A DNA stretch of 64,000 nucleotides from Pogona vitticeps (Eukaryota > Chordata > Lepidosauria > Squamata > Agamidae). A program made the translations under genes and the position numbers. Position 1 is the stretch's first letter. The number at the start of each line of letters is the position of its first letter. The stretch lies in the NCBI RefSeq assembly GCF_051106095.1, contig NC_135786.1, positions 17,348,501-17,412,500 of the forward strand, in the 5' to 3' direction. Shown here piece after piece: positions 38,312-49,663 of this stretch. The notes beneath the pieces were generated by a model that had not been told where the DNA came from, made no database searches, and was given only the letters and a program-made list of their open reading frames with translations.

Positions 38312-38356
38312 TTCATTCATTCATTCATTCATTCATTCATTCATTCATTCATTCAT

Positions 38357-38439
<83 letters not shown>

Positions 38440-38440
38440 T
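38276..38440. repeat. (TTTA)n with (TTCA)n block
   Basis: About 165 bp of TTTA units interrupted by about 16 TTCA units (38309-38356). It is the tail-side microsatellite of the minus-strand L2 at 38440-39592. Confidence 0.96.
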
Positions 38441-39592
38441 ACCCCGTCCATCTAGACACGAGTCTACTCTGGGCGGCTAACAATAAAAACAGAATAAAAA
38501 CAGTGTAATAAAACAAAAAGCAACAATAGTAATATGGTTCAAGATGGGGGAAAAAAAATAAAAAAAATCAGGTGATGATAGGAGGGAAAGCCTGCCTAAA
38601 GAGGCAGGTCTTAAGTTGGCTCTTAAAAACATCCAGCGAGGGAGCCACACAGGTCTCTGAGGGGAGACTGTTCCAAAGGCGAGGGGGCACTGCCGAGAAG
38701 CCCCGGTTTCTTGTTCTTTCTCTCTGGGCCTCCCTCAGCGTTAGGCCCCTCAGCCACCCTTCCCAGCTAGAATGATTGATTCGGGTAGATCTAGGTGGGA
38801 GGAGCCGTTCTGCTAGATATTGAGGTCCTAAACCGTTTAGGGCTTTATATGCCATTGTTAACATTTTGAAATCAATGTGGAAATGAACGGGCAGCCAATG
38901 CAAGGCAGCCAGAGTGGGGGAAATATGCTGATATTTTCTCGTCCCACTGAGAAGTCTGGCCGCCGCATTCTGCACTGTTTGAAGCTTCCGCATCAATCTC
39001 AAAGGTAGCCCCATGTAGAGTGCATTGCAGTAGTCTATTCTCGAGATTACAAGCACATGGACCAAAGTGGTGAGCACCCCAACATCAAGATAGGGATGCA
39101 GCTGGGCAATCCGCCACAGATGGAAATAGGCGGAGCGGACCACTGATGCCACCTGGGTTTCCATGTTGAGCGCCGGTTCTAGATGGACCCCAAGCTGTGA
39201 ACCTCACTCTTTGCAGTGAGATTCACTCCCACAAAAAAGAGGGAGCTTCCCAAACCACCAATGGAAGGGTCACCCACCCTCAGGACTTCTGTCTTGTCTG
39301 GACTCAGCCTCAATCCATTCTCCTGCATCCATTGCAGTATAGCCTCCAGACAGCACTGAAGGGACAAAACGGCATCCACTGTGGTTGGAGAAAAGGAGAT
39401 GTAGAGCTGGGTGTCATCAGCGTACTGATGGCACAACGTCCCACACCACCTGATGACCCCACCCAGCGGCCTCATGTAGATATTAAACAGTATAGGGGAG
39501 AGAATCGAGCCCTGCAGAACCTTCTCCCCAAGCTGTACTCTCTGAGGATGATCCTCCACGAAGGATCAGAGCCAGGCAAGCGCCAGACCAAC
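38440..39592 (-). mobile_element. L2 LINE, 5'-truncated, two ORF segments
   Basis: The minus strand encodes the L2 reverse transcriptase fingers/palm. One segment (39179-39559) has 'LQGSILSPILFNIYM' and the catalytic YADD in 'HQYADDTQLYISF'. A second (38568-39164) has 'LVHVLVISRIDYCNALYMGL', 'VQNAAARLLSG', 'LHWLPV' and 'RLWNSLPSE'. A stop separates the two. The usual PQGS is LQGS here. The 3' UTR ends at about 38440 in a 'gccgcccagagtagac' tail. It ends only about 430 bp upstream of CBLN4 exon 2. Confidence 0.92.
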
Positions 39593-40017
39593 AATTCCCA
39601 GCTCAAAGTAGGTAAAATGCAGACCAGAGATAACAAAAGTTCCTTTTGGGTTATTTTGGGACATTTAATCATGATACAGAATCTGAAAATAAATCCTAGT
39701 AATTTCCCCATGTCTTTAAAAACAAAACAAAACCAAGAATGTTTAGACCTTCAGCCACAGTGGGCCAGATCAAGCTTGTTGAAAATTTTCAGCCACAGCA
39801 AAAAAAATAATTTGAAACACCATACGTAAGTACAAATGAATTTGGAGGTTCTTGTTTGGTTGGTCAGTTGTTCTAAAGCACACATCAGCTTTATATGTAA
39901 ATAAAGCACCTGACATATTTTAACGTATGTTGTCTCTTTTGCAAATGAATTTTATTCTTTCCTCAAAAACCTGAATGCTCCCATTAATTATTTTCTTTTC
40001 TTTTCTTCAATTTATAG

Positions 40018-40140
<123 letters not shown>

Positions 40141-40429
40141 TGATTCAAAACAAACATACAAGCAAATATCTGTGCAATCATGTTTGTTAGTATTTTCTGC
40201 AGTCATTCATTCTTTGGATAGTTGGATAATGGCTCAAAATTATTATTGTAAATAGAAATGGCATAAAAAGCAAAGATGTTGATGAATTAGGAAATGCCTT
40301 CAGGTCATATAGTATGTACAAATGTGTGATAGAGTATACACTATACAAATATATTTCAAAGAAATTGGAAAAAAGTTGCTAAATCTTGGTTTGACTAGTA
40401 CAGTTAAATTCCAATGAGGTTTTTAGATT

Positions 40430-40762
40430 GTAATGAAATGAGGCATGTGCTTAAATCTCTACTCTTGAAAGCAAAAGCAGAGATTGCGGCAAAAAGGATG
40501 AAACTGAGGCTGTCATACTTTGGGCACATCATGAGAAGGCAAGGTTGTCTTGAAAAGATGATAATGCTGGGAAAGACTGAAGGCAGCAGCAAAAAGAAGG
40601 AGACCAAATACGAGATGAGTTGGCTCCCTCAAGGAAGCCACAGGTTTGAGATTAAAAGAACTGAACCAGGTTGTTGAGGACAGAATGTTTTGGAGATTGC
40701 TCATACATAGGGTCACCATAGGTTAGAAGTGACATGACAGCATGTAACAGCAGCAGCAACAT
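40430..40762 (+). mobile_element. RTE-clade LINE 3' end
   Basis: The plus strand reads 'gaggctgtcatactttgggc' (LRLSYFGHIMRRQ), 'atgctgggaaagactgaagg' and a 3' end 'ggtcaccataggttagaagt' with a CAG-rich tail. It lies about 300 bp after exon 2. Confidence 0.8.
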
Positions 40763-41285
40763 TGAAAGCAATGGGTTTTAATACATGTGTGGCCCCTTGG
40801 CCTTGCACGTTAATGATTACTGACGAAAGTAAAAATTGTTATTATGTATCAAGAGAATAAGATACCTGAAAGAATTTCAAAATAGTAATTCCTTGTATGT
40901 ACTCATATGCACCCATAGAAATGTGGTAAGCTCACAAATTGTATAATTTGTTTAAAGAAAATTTTCATATGTACGGAAAAACTCTTCATGGGCATTATAC
41001 TGAGACCTCTCTTCAGTCTGTCTAGCTTTTGATTTGACATGCTGCCCCATTTTCAAGTGTGATGCAACTGAAGTAGCCTAAGACATCATACTGCCTGAGG
41101 TCAAACAGTAAAAGGGGAACTCCCACAGCAGCCAAACCACACAAGTCAAGGAGAAAATCCATCTCAGTTATTTGGGCACATGATGTGAAAAATCCCATGA
41201 ATGCCTCTCTCCATCTCTAGAAATAAGAAATCAAAGAGGTAATAACTTGCTTCAAGAAAATAAAGTGTAACTGAACCCGGTAACA
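40763..41285. other. CBLN4 intron 2, unassigned
   Basis: No gene or repeat recognised. Confidence 0.35.
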
Positions 41286-41288
41286 CTT

Positions 41289-41535
41289 TGGTTGTTGTGG
41301 GTTTTTCGGGCTCTTTGGCCATGTTCTGAAGTTCTTCCTAACGTTTCACCAGTCTCTGTGGCCAGCATCTTCAGAGGACAGCAAGCAGAGCACAGAGATC
41401 TGTCCTCTGAAGATCCGGCCACAGAGACTGGCGAAACGTTGGGAAGACCAACCTTCAGAACACAGCCAAAGAGCCCGAAAAACCCACAACAACCATTAGA
41501 TCCCGGCTGTGAAAGCCTTCGCGAATACCAGTAAC
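41289..41535. mobile_element. Penelope-like element ends as a palindrome
   Basis: The left arm (41289-41397) is the minus-strand and the right arm (41398-41535) the plus-strand version of the Penelope non-coding end seen at 21602 and 24790, with 'cagagactggcgaaacgttg' in the right arm. No protein-coding part is present. The right arm contains CTGAAGA (41407-41413) and GAAA (41433-41436), the two conserved boxes of a hammerhead ribozyme. GTTGG (41438-41442) can pair with CCAAC (41448-41452). Confidence 0.8.
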
Positions 41536-41539
41536 GATT

Positions 41540-42455
41540 TGCTGCCCTTTCATGACACTCACAGCTACTTTATCTTACCTAAGAGTAGGGCCAGCTCTAA
41601 CTGTTTTGCAGTCATCCAGTGAGAGTAATGTGAAGTATCCCTGTGTCTTCCAGGTAGTTTTGTTTTCTACAGGCCCTCAGCCCGTAGCACAACTCCGTAA
41701 CTGTTATTGATGCAGGCTGAACACACTGCAACATGCTCAGAATAGTGACAGCACAATTGGTTGAGGGCTAATGGAGAGAGAGGGACCCTTAAAATGTCCT
41801 TGAACATTGGGCATACTATTTTTTTAAAATTGCATGTCTTAGAATTCCCCAGTCAACGTAGCCACAGCCAAGCTGGCTGGATAATTCTGGGAGTTGTCAT
41901 TTTTTTTAAAAAAAGAATATTTTCCAAGCTCTGAATCTGTGCACATGTTAAACGATACAGAAGTCATGTCATTGTTTACTATGACTTCAAGATTTTTTAT
42001 TTCATTTGCCCAAAGATTAAATCCTTGGAGCACTCCATGCAGCAAACTGGAAAGAGAAAGGGAATTCCTTCAGAAAGAGCATGGATAAATCATGAAATTT
42101 GCTGCCGCAAGATGTAACGATAGCCACAAATTTAGATGGCTCTGAAACAGGGATAAGGCAAGTTTATGGAGGACAAAGAGATCAGTGATGGTGGCTGTTT
42201 CATACCGTTGGTTATCATTAGAGACAATATGCTTCTCATTATTTGCTGAGGAAGTTGTTTAGAAATGTGATATTGCACTCATGACCTCTTTCTGCACTTT
42301 CTGCTAGGTATCTAATTGGGTGCTGTGGTACAGAGGACTAAATACAGTTTTTAGTCCCAGCTAGAGCAGACTACTAAATGCAAGGGACTTATACAAATGC
42401 TGACTTAACAAGTCACATTTATTCAATGGGTCTACTCTAGTGGGGAGTGACAACT
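41540..42455. other. CBLN4 intron 2, unassigned
   Basis: No gene or repeat recognised. Confidence 0.35.
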
Positions 42456-42461
42456 GGATTT

Positions 42462-42522
42462 TGCCCAGTGTGCTGAACTAAGCAGGCCTTTGTTCTAATC
42501 CAACAGGGGTCTTTGCCTACAC
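42462..42522 (+). mobile_element. Short CR1-like 3' remnant
   Basis: 'gctgaactaagcaggccttt' and 'ctaatccaacaggggtcttt' match the end motif at 61238-61292. A recurrent reptile repeat tail; the family name is uncertain. Confidence 0.45.
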
Positions 42523-42529
42523 AATAGCG

Positions 42530-43954
42530 CTATGAAGAACCTTTCGATCTCATGTCAGCATAATCATTTAGAATGAAATGTCATTGGGTTCTGATACTTG
42601 TTTCAGAAATGGATCACTGACTCAGCATGTCTTTCTAAGGAAAGATAGTTAGGACTGGATATAATGATACTCTGGAGCAAAGAGTGACATTTTTGTGTCA
42701 AATATAGAACGTGGGGGTCAAGTGCTGATCGAAATAATTTGTTCTGCACAGAGCATATAATTTACTCTAGAAATTCTATGCCATAAAATGTGATGGCAGA
42801 GTTTTTTAGTGGTTAGAGAAGTTCATGATAGGCAGGTAACAAAAGTAAATGAAAACTCTATGCTCACAATCTGTTAACTAAGTAATAGAAATAAATAACC
42901 CTGGTTTGGGAGTATCATGTTATAAGTTCACCAAGTTACCTCTAATACACTGTTTTTAGGATAGCAAGGACATAATTATGGTCCTTTTGCAAATGTTGCT
43001 ACATTTTCTAAGTAACTTTTTTTCCTTATTTTACCCTGGCATTATTTATTCCGGATTAAAAATGCTTTCTTGCAGCATTTTGAGATTCTGCTTGCTAAGT
43101 TTTAGCCACATTTTAAAGAACATTTTAAAAAAAAGAACACAAAGGTGATGGAAAATAGTGAATATTGCAAAGAGTAACACAATAAACAGATGATTTTTTG
43201 TAGCGGTGATGGAAATGAGTTACTTTTAAGTCAGTGGGGAAAGATATGTAACTGGTTAGTGAACAGATTACTTTAAAAGTAACTTTTAAAGTTCAGTGAA
43301 GGATTCTTAGCTTCTTGCACCATATTCTATATGATGTATACCTAATTTTCAAACTACAAATATTTTCCCAGATATTTGTACCAATATACTGACATAAAAC
43401 AGCATAATCAAACATATTGAAACAACATAAAAGTGAAGGTAAAAGAACATCAGCTTAAAGTTTAACATTAAAAAGAAGAAAAGTCAACAATTATTAAAAA
43501 TCAGTAAAAACAATTTCATCTTAAGCCAATGAATGTATGATAAACTGCAAAATATGTCACCATTAAGAATTCTTAGCTACAGAATTACTCATGTTGCCCT
43601 CTTAATGAAAGATTGTATGAAATTAAAACATATTAGGGCCCACATGAGATAAAATAGTGAAAAAGCTAATGGGGACAAGCTGATAAAACACTGGATGTGT
43701 TTTAAGTAAGAGCGATCTGTCCTGCTACTTTTGTGAGCTGTAGGGGAGGGGATATCAATAATCAAAAGAGATAGAAATTGGATCAATCTGAAGTGCTGTC
43801 TAGCTCCTTCTCATGGGAAAAGGAACGTCTATGTGAATGGAAGGACCATTCAAATGTGAGATAAAAGAGATAGCACCAAAATGAAAAACTGTTTCTGTTT
43901 TGCACTCTATGTAATGTATTGTAGCGTTTTTACTAATTAGAATTGCTTATTTAT
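42530..43954. other. CBLN4 intron 2, unassigned AT-rich stretch
   Basis: No gene or repeat recognised. Confidence 0.35.
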
Positions 43955-44050
43955 ATTGTTACTGTATTTTATTGTTGTTAGCCGCCTAGAGTGGTCCTCA
44001 CCGACCAGATAGGCGGGGTATAAATAAAATAAAAAAATAATAATAAATAA
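43955..44050 (+). mobile_element. L2 tail fragment
   Basis: 'ttgttagccgcctagagtgg', 'agataggcggggtataaat' and AATAAATAAT units. This is the same L2 subfamily as 36145. Confidence 0.75.
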
Positions 44051-44214
44051 TAAAAACCTTTTAAATGTAGTGTGAAACACTCCAAATTCCCATGTCTTGT
44101 CCCAACCAGACTCTTTAAGACACACAATGCCAGCAGGGAGCCGTTCCTGAGTCTGACACCAGTTACCCTGACTGCACCTGCTGCTAGGCACATGAACACA
44201 GACTCTAAAGCTGA

Positions 44215-45445
44215 TATCATCATCATCATAGGCATCTTGACAGACTATGGTATTGTGCTCTGCATGGAGGACTTGGAACAGCATCTAGTGTGGCTGAGAA
44301 GGCCAATTCGAGAGTGACAATCCCTTCCGCACTGAAGACAAATACAATCTGTCCCCTGTCCAGCTCCCTGATTTTGCTGCTTTTGTGACTGCCTCTTTGC
44401 CTCAGCCTGCTGTACAAGGGTCTCTTCAAATTGGGAGAAGTCATGATGCACTGCATGCCTCCAAGCTGAGCACTCAGATGTCAGGGTTTCCCATCTGCTG
44501 AGATCCATTTCCAAGGTCTTGAGATCCTGCTTGCAGATATCCTTGCATCGCAGCTGTGGTCTCCCTCTGGGGCGATTTCCCTGCACTAATTCTCCATACA
44601 GGAGATCCTTTGGAATCCAACCATCAGCCATTCTTGCAACATGCCCGAGCCAACGTAGACGTCGCTGTTTCAATAATGTATACATACTAAAAATTCCAGC
44701 TCGATCTAGGACTACTCTATTTGGAACTTTGTCCTGCCAGGTGATACCAAAAATCCGTCAGAGGCAACGTATATGGAATGTGTTCAGCTTTCTCTCCTGC
44801 CGTGCATGAAGGGTCCAGGACTCACTGCAGTACAGGAGTGTGCTCAGGACACAGGCTCTATAGACCTGGATCTTGGTCTATGCTGTCAGCTTCTTATTGA
44901 GCCATACTCTTTTTGTGAGTCTTGAGAACATGTTAGCTGCTTTGCCAATGCGTTTATCCAGCTTGACATCTAGAGAAAGAGTGTCAGAGATTGTTGAGCC
45001 AAGATACGCAAATTCATGGACAACCTCCAATTCTTTCATGGAGATGGTAATAGAGTGAGGTGAGTCCACGCCCTGGCCCATGACTTGTGTTTTCTTCAGG
45101 CTGACTGCTAGTCCAAAGTCTTGGCAGGCCTTGCTAAAATGATTCATGAGTGGTTGGAGATCTTCGACAGAGTGGGCAAGAATGGCTGCATCAGCGAAGA
45201 GGAAGTCCCACATGCATTTAAGCTGAACTTTGGTCTTTGCTCTCAATCTAGAGAGATTAAAGAGCTTTCTATCTGATCTAGTCCAGAGATAGACACCTTC
45301 AGTTGCAGTTCCAAAGGTATGCTTCAGCATGACAGCAAAAAAGATCCCAAAAAGTGTTGGTGCGAGGACACAGCCCTGTTTCACTCCGCTTCGGATGTCA
45401 AAGGGATCTGATGTTGAGCCATCAAAAACTACAGTGCCATTCATT
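44215..45445 (-). mobile_element. Non-LTR retrotransposon, clade unresolved, with C-terminal zinc-finger motif
   Basis: The minus strand carries two open segments. Segment 44878-45444 (188 codons) holds reverse transcriptase motifs 'SGVKQGCVLAPTLFGIFFAV' and 'FLFADAAILAHS', with FADA where a catalytic YADD or FADD is expected. It also has 'ELEVVHEFAYLGSTISD' and 'RIGKAANMFSRLTKRVW'. Segment 44245-44685 (146 codons) has 'RLRWLGHVARMADG', 'GNRPRGRPQLRCKDICKQDL' and a terminal CxxC...HxxxC motif ('CLQCGRDC' and 'HTRCC'). The two belong to one ORF with damage between them. The 3' end has ATG repeats. I cannot place it confidently in RTEX, I or another clade. Confidence 0.85.
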
Positions 45446-45469
45446 CCCTCATGAAAAGACCTTGAGAAA

Positions 45470-45835
45470 AAAAAGACTGAGGGAAGATATGAAGATAGGA
45501 TAGCACTTTTTAAATATTTGAAAGACTGTCATACAGAGCAAGGGCAGGATCTGTTCTCAATCATTCTAGAGCGCTGGACACACAACAATGGGTTCAAGTT
45601 ACAGGAAGCCAGATTTTGGTTGAATACCAGAAAAAAACTTCCTAACTGTTAGAATGGTATGGCAATGGAGGTGGTGAGTGCTCCAACACTGGAGCCATTC
45701 ATGAGAAATTTAGACAATCACCTGGCAGATATGCTTTGATTGGTGTTCCTGCACTGAGCAGGGGGTTGGACTTGATGGCCTTATAGGCTCCTTCTAACTT
45801 CATTATTCTTCTACTGTATGATTTTAACTTCATTT
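45470..45835 (+). mobile_element. CR1 LINE 3' end
   Basis: It shows CR1 3' hallmarks in order: 'gagcgctggacacacaacaa', 'aaaaacttcctaactgttag', 'atggcaatggaggtggtgag', 'cacctggcagatatgctttg', 'gagcagggggttggacttga', 'ggctccttctaacttcatta'. 5'-truncated, directly after the minus-strand non-LTR element. Confidence 0.88.
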
Positions 45836-45871
45836 TACCCCACCTTTCTCCCTATGCAAGAATCAAAACCT

Positions 45872-45872
45872 T

Positions 45873-45955
<83 letters not shown>
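45872..45955. repeat. (TTTA)n microsatellite
   Basis: About 21 pure TTTA units. Confidence 0.96.
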
Positions 45956-45956
<1 letters not shown>

Positions 45957-46333
45957 AAGAATTTGCAAAACCCATCTCAATGTTCTTAATATTCAGGAAG
46001 TTGCATATATCTGCGGTCCTCACAAGTCAGTGTTACAGGCTAACACATCACTAACAGCACCTAGCACTAGGCTTTGAAACTTATAATTGTAGAATTTGAA
46101 AGGATCCCAGTACAGACGTTGCTGGAAGCAACCAAGCATCAGTTCATCCAGGCAAAACATGTGTTAAATGGTTCAAATATAGCGTCTACCAGCTTTTGGG
46201 CCAGTGTGCTCTGAAATAACTGAAACTTCTGAACCGTCTTCAGAGGCAGCCCTGTATAGAACAAACATCACAAGAGAAGTTTCAGTGCATCTGGTTGATC
46301 AATTCCAGGAAAAAAAAATACAAGACTATAGAC

Positions 46334-46579
46334 CAGTTGTTCCCAACCTTGGGTTCCCAGATATCATAATCATCTTAGACTTGCAGAGCTGTTAGGGACC
46401 CTATGGCTCATCAAATCCAACCTCCCTCAAGGAGGCACAGTGGGGAAACAGCTCCCAACCTCTCTCCCTAAACCACTGAGCTGTCTCTTCTTGGACTAAA
46501 ACCCCAAGAAGCCTTCACCACTAGCTGTGCTGGTCAGGATTTCTGAGAATCACAGTCCAAGAATATCTGGAAACACAAG
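46334..46579. mobile_element. hAT-type MITE split by a SINE
   Basis: The left piece (46334-46363, 'cagttgttcccaaccttggg') and the right piece (46493-46579, 'ttcttggactaaaaccccaa' to 'ccaagaatatctgg') are the two halves of the hAT MITE family. 'tatagac' occurs just outside both ends (46327-46333 and 46581-46587), consistent with an 8-bp target duplication around the whole. Confidence 0.75.
46364..46492 (-). mobile_element. tRNA-derived SINE (family B) nested in a MITE
   Basis: The plus strand runs 'tgcagagctgttagggaccc', 'ggaggcacagtggggaaac' and 'ccactgagctgtctc', the complement of a family B SINE with its tail on the left. It must be younger than the MITE it interrupts. Confidence 0.75.
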
Positions 46580-46599
46580 GTATAGACAGTCCTTCTCTA

Positions 46600-47690
46600 A
46601 GACCCAGCCTGCTGCCAGTTGGGTTTCTTTTATAGTCTTAAAAAGCACTGCAACTTTTAAATACCCTTTCACCATAATGGAGTTGTTGTTGTAGATATTA
46701 TTAGCATCCTTGAATACTACATCTGGAACGTTATCTATAGCCAGCATTCTAAAATGCAGATAACATATATTTATATCCAGAGAGCACAAAATGGAATCAA
46801 ATGCCTGCTTATAAAATTGGTTTATTTCAGCCTATGGCTTTTAACAATGACCTGTCACTTTTGCCAGTATTCCAGCAAACACCCTGATGAAAAGCTTTCT
46901 AGCTGTCTGGCTTGCTAAAATGTCATTGTGTTCTATGACACAAGATTAAAAGTGCCCTTTTGTTCCTACTTCAGTTTCATTACAGATTTTGAAATGAATA
47001 TGCTGTCATCATGATCAAAGGTATATTAAATACCATATGTGGGCGCACCTCAAGATCCACCTTTTAGATACACAATGGTTGAAGTTGAAGAAAACAGAAA
47101 GATTAACCAAGATAGGGTTGAAGTCATGTCTCTGGGATAATGGATGGTCATGGGCAGTTGGTAATTTTATTTCCTCTCTTCTAACGATTGCTGTTCTAAT
47201 GTGCATATATTCTCACAGTGGTGTGAGAATTACTTCCCAATGATCTTGTCTTGGGTTGTTCAAGGTTTGTCCTAGATGGGGCATTTGTTCTCTGTCTGTA
47301 CCTTGTTCATTTGCTGTGTTGTCATCAGTGTTTCCCCCTACATCCACATGATCCGAGGTTCGTCTAGACATTTGTAGGATTTGTCTCCCCCTGAAGAATG
47401 GTTTATTGTTTACTTTGTTTTGCATGTATGTGGCGGGGGTAGAATTGAGCGTAATGGTGCTTTCTAGAGGAAGTTTATTTCCACAGTCAGAAGTTCTAGT
47501 TGGAAACTTTTAACTAGGTTGTAGTTAATTTTGAAGTCAAACAAAGAAGGCATAAACGCTTCCTTTGGTGATTTTGTGGGGCATGCAACTTTATTGCCTT
47601 GTGTGCAAGTTGAGTGAATGCCAAAATTGCCTGTAATTAAGTGCAGTTTGACTTTAATGACTAGTGATTTGTCATCCCTGCTGTACATGC
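46600..47690. other. CBLN4 intron 2, unassigned
   Basis: No gene or named repeat. A TCF/LEF-like 'atgatcaaagg' lies near 47012, but single motifs of this size are common by chance. Confidence 0.35.
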
Positions 47691-47699
47691 AAAGTTGTG

Positions 47700-47815
47700 C
47701 AACAGGATTTCAGCCCATATGGACTACAACTCACACCGTCCTTTACCATTCACAAGGGCTAGGTTTTCTGGGGACTGAAGTACAAGAACATCTGGAGATT
47801 CCAAGGTTCTTGTTC
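47700..47815. mobile_element. Degraded hAT-type MITE
   Basis: 'catatggactacaactcaca' and, about 55 bp later, 'ctgaagtacaagaacatctg' resemble the arms of the hAT MITEs at 20571 and 35052. The ends are unclear. Confidence 0.45.
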
Positions 47816-47856
47816 CCTAGTTCAAATGAAGGAATTGTGCCAGTTTCTGGAATGGT

Positions 47857-47954
47857 ATGTGATGCAATCATAGCACATTACCATGGTCAGAGCACGTTAC
47901 CATAGTCTTTCGAGACTGAAATTTAAATCTAAAAAATGTGATGCAATCATAGCA
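47857..47954. repeat. 19-bp direct repeats around a 60-bp insert
   Basis: ATGTGATGCAATCATAGCA occurs at 47857-47875 and again at 47936-47954. The 60 bp between them end in an A-rich run (aaatctaaaaaa). This looks like a target-site duplication around a very short, unidentified retroposed fragment. Confidence 0.7.
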
Positions 47955-48351
47955 TCTAAGGTTCAGCAGAGGCATGCGAACACAGTTTGAAGACCTTAAT
48001 GTCAAACTAGACTTGACACAGAGTTCTATGTCCCTCCTTTGACTTTTAAAAAAAATACATATGAAAATTATACTTGCAAGCAAGGCCTACCCTAGAAGAA
48101 ATAGCATGGTGGATGAGAAGTGTCTTCACACACATAGCTTTGGAAAACCATGTAGCAGGTTTATTGGGGCTGGGAGAGGCTTCATGTTTTCCATTAAAAA
48201 GATCCATGCATGTGTGTATCTACCTGGAGGCCACAGCGTGCAAGTTTTGTTTGGGTGGGCTATGTCTGACAATTCTTGCCATGGGGCTCCTCCTTCATGT
48301 TCCCTTATAAAGGTATATGGGAAAGGAATCAAATTGTCTTTCTCTTGGGTA

Positions 48352-48695
48352 GGTAAAGGTAAAGGTAAAGGTTCCCCTTGACATTTAGTCCAGTCGTGTC
48401 CAACTCTAGGGCTTGGTGCTCATCCCCAATTCCAAGCTGTAGAGCCAGCATTTGTCTGTAGACAGTTTCCGTGGTCATGTGGCCAGCGCGACTAGACACG
48501 GAACGCTGTTACCTTCCCACCGTGGTGGTACTTGTTTATCTACTCACATTTTTACATGCTCCAAATGGCTAGGACAGCAGGAGCTGGGACAAGCAACGGG
48601 AGCTCACTCCGTCACGTGAATTTGATCTTACAACTGCTGGTCTTCTGACCTTGCAGCACAGAGGCTTCTGCGGTTTAACCCACAGCGCCACCACG
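48352..48695 (-). mobile_element. Sauria-type tRNA SINE, full length
   Basis: On the minus strand a tRNA-like head ('gtggcgctgtgggttaaacc' type) is followed by the body with the 'ccagctcctgctgtcctagc' block. The tail ends in 'aaggtaaaggtaaagg'-complement units. The 11-bp TCTCTTGGGTA flanks it at 48341-48351 and 48696-48706. This is the classic squamate SINE mobilised by BovB-type LINEs. Confidence 0.92.
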
Positions 48696-48709
48696 TCTCT
48701 TGGGTACCA

Positions 48710-49660
48710 CCTCTGAATTCCAAATTCCTTCTGTCAGTGCTTTTTTTTTTTTTTGCTTATTTTGGATCAAGTGTCACAGGCCATCTGTTTGTGGCCTGCT
48801 GCTGACCTTTTCTACTACCCACTTGGGAAAGATTTGTCCTTGAGATTTGGCCTCATACCACTCCTGTGCCTTTTCCTATAGTCAGCACCCCAGAAAATTG
48901 CTCTCCATTGGTACCTTGCCTGGAAATCTTAGTTGACATTCACACACTCATTCACTCACTTTAGCTCTTTTCCTGGTGTGCCTGGATATCTTTCCAGATA
49001 GAGAAGTCATCACTGGCTTCATCACAGAGGCTATCCTTAATGTTTTCTTGACCCTTTTCTTCTTGTACCAAACTATGTAGTTTGGGCTACTTGGCCTGGG
49101 TCAATCTCATCTGACCATTCTTATTTCTATTGCTTCTCCGACAGAAAGGAGTCACCTTACCATGATAGATTTGATTCTTTTTTATATTAGCCTGTCTAAC
49201 AAACAGGCCCCTTCCTCCTTTCCAAGGACACACTTTACAACCAGCTTAAACTTGACCAAAGGAGTAAAAATAATTCATTTACCTGATACAACCTAAATGC
49301 ACACCAATCCTTTAAACAATCACTAAAATTTTAAATTAGCATCTAGTATATTTCAGATAGCAAGATGCAAAATATTTATTTTGTAATGGCTGGGGAGAGG
49401 TCTCATGTCACTACAGTTACATGCTGAGATTCAGTGTCACCTATTCAAATATTTCATACCCTCTTTTATGAAAATGTTAAACTGAACACTGGACATTTGG
49501 GGAGCAACATCTGGCAGGGGCCAATGACACAAACAAGAGCTGAAGCAGGTTGTGGCTTGTTTGGCAGAGGCTGGGGCAAATAGTTCCTGTTGCACTCCTA
49601 CCCTTGTGACCCAACGTCTTTCCAGTATTGGATGGTTTGGGCAAGACTCTAGTGCAACAG
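48710..49660. other. CBLN4 intron 2, unassigned
   Basis: It contains a T tract near 48740-48753. No gene or named repeat recognised. Confidence 0.35.
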
Positions 49661-49663
49661 ATT

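Noticed and set aside
38568-39559. Reverse-transcriptase frames as possible host genes
   Set aside because: The motifs and the tail identify an L2 LINE.
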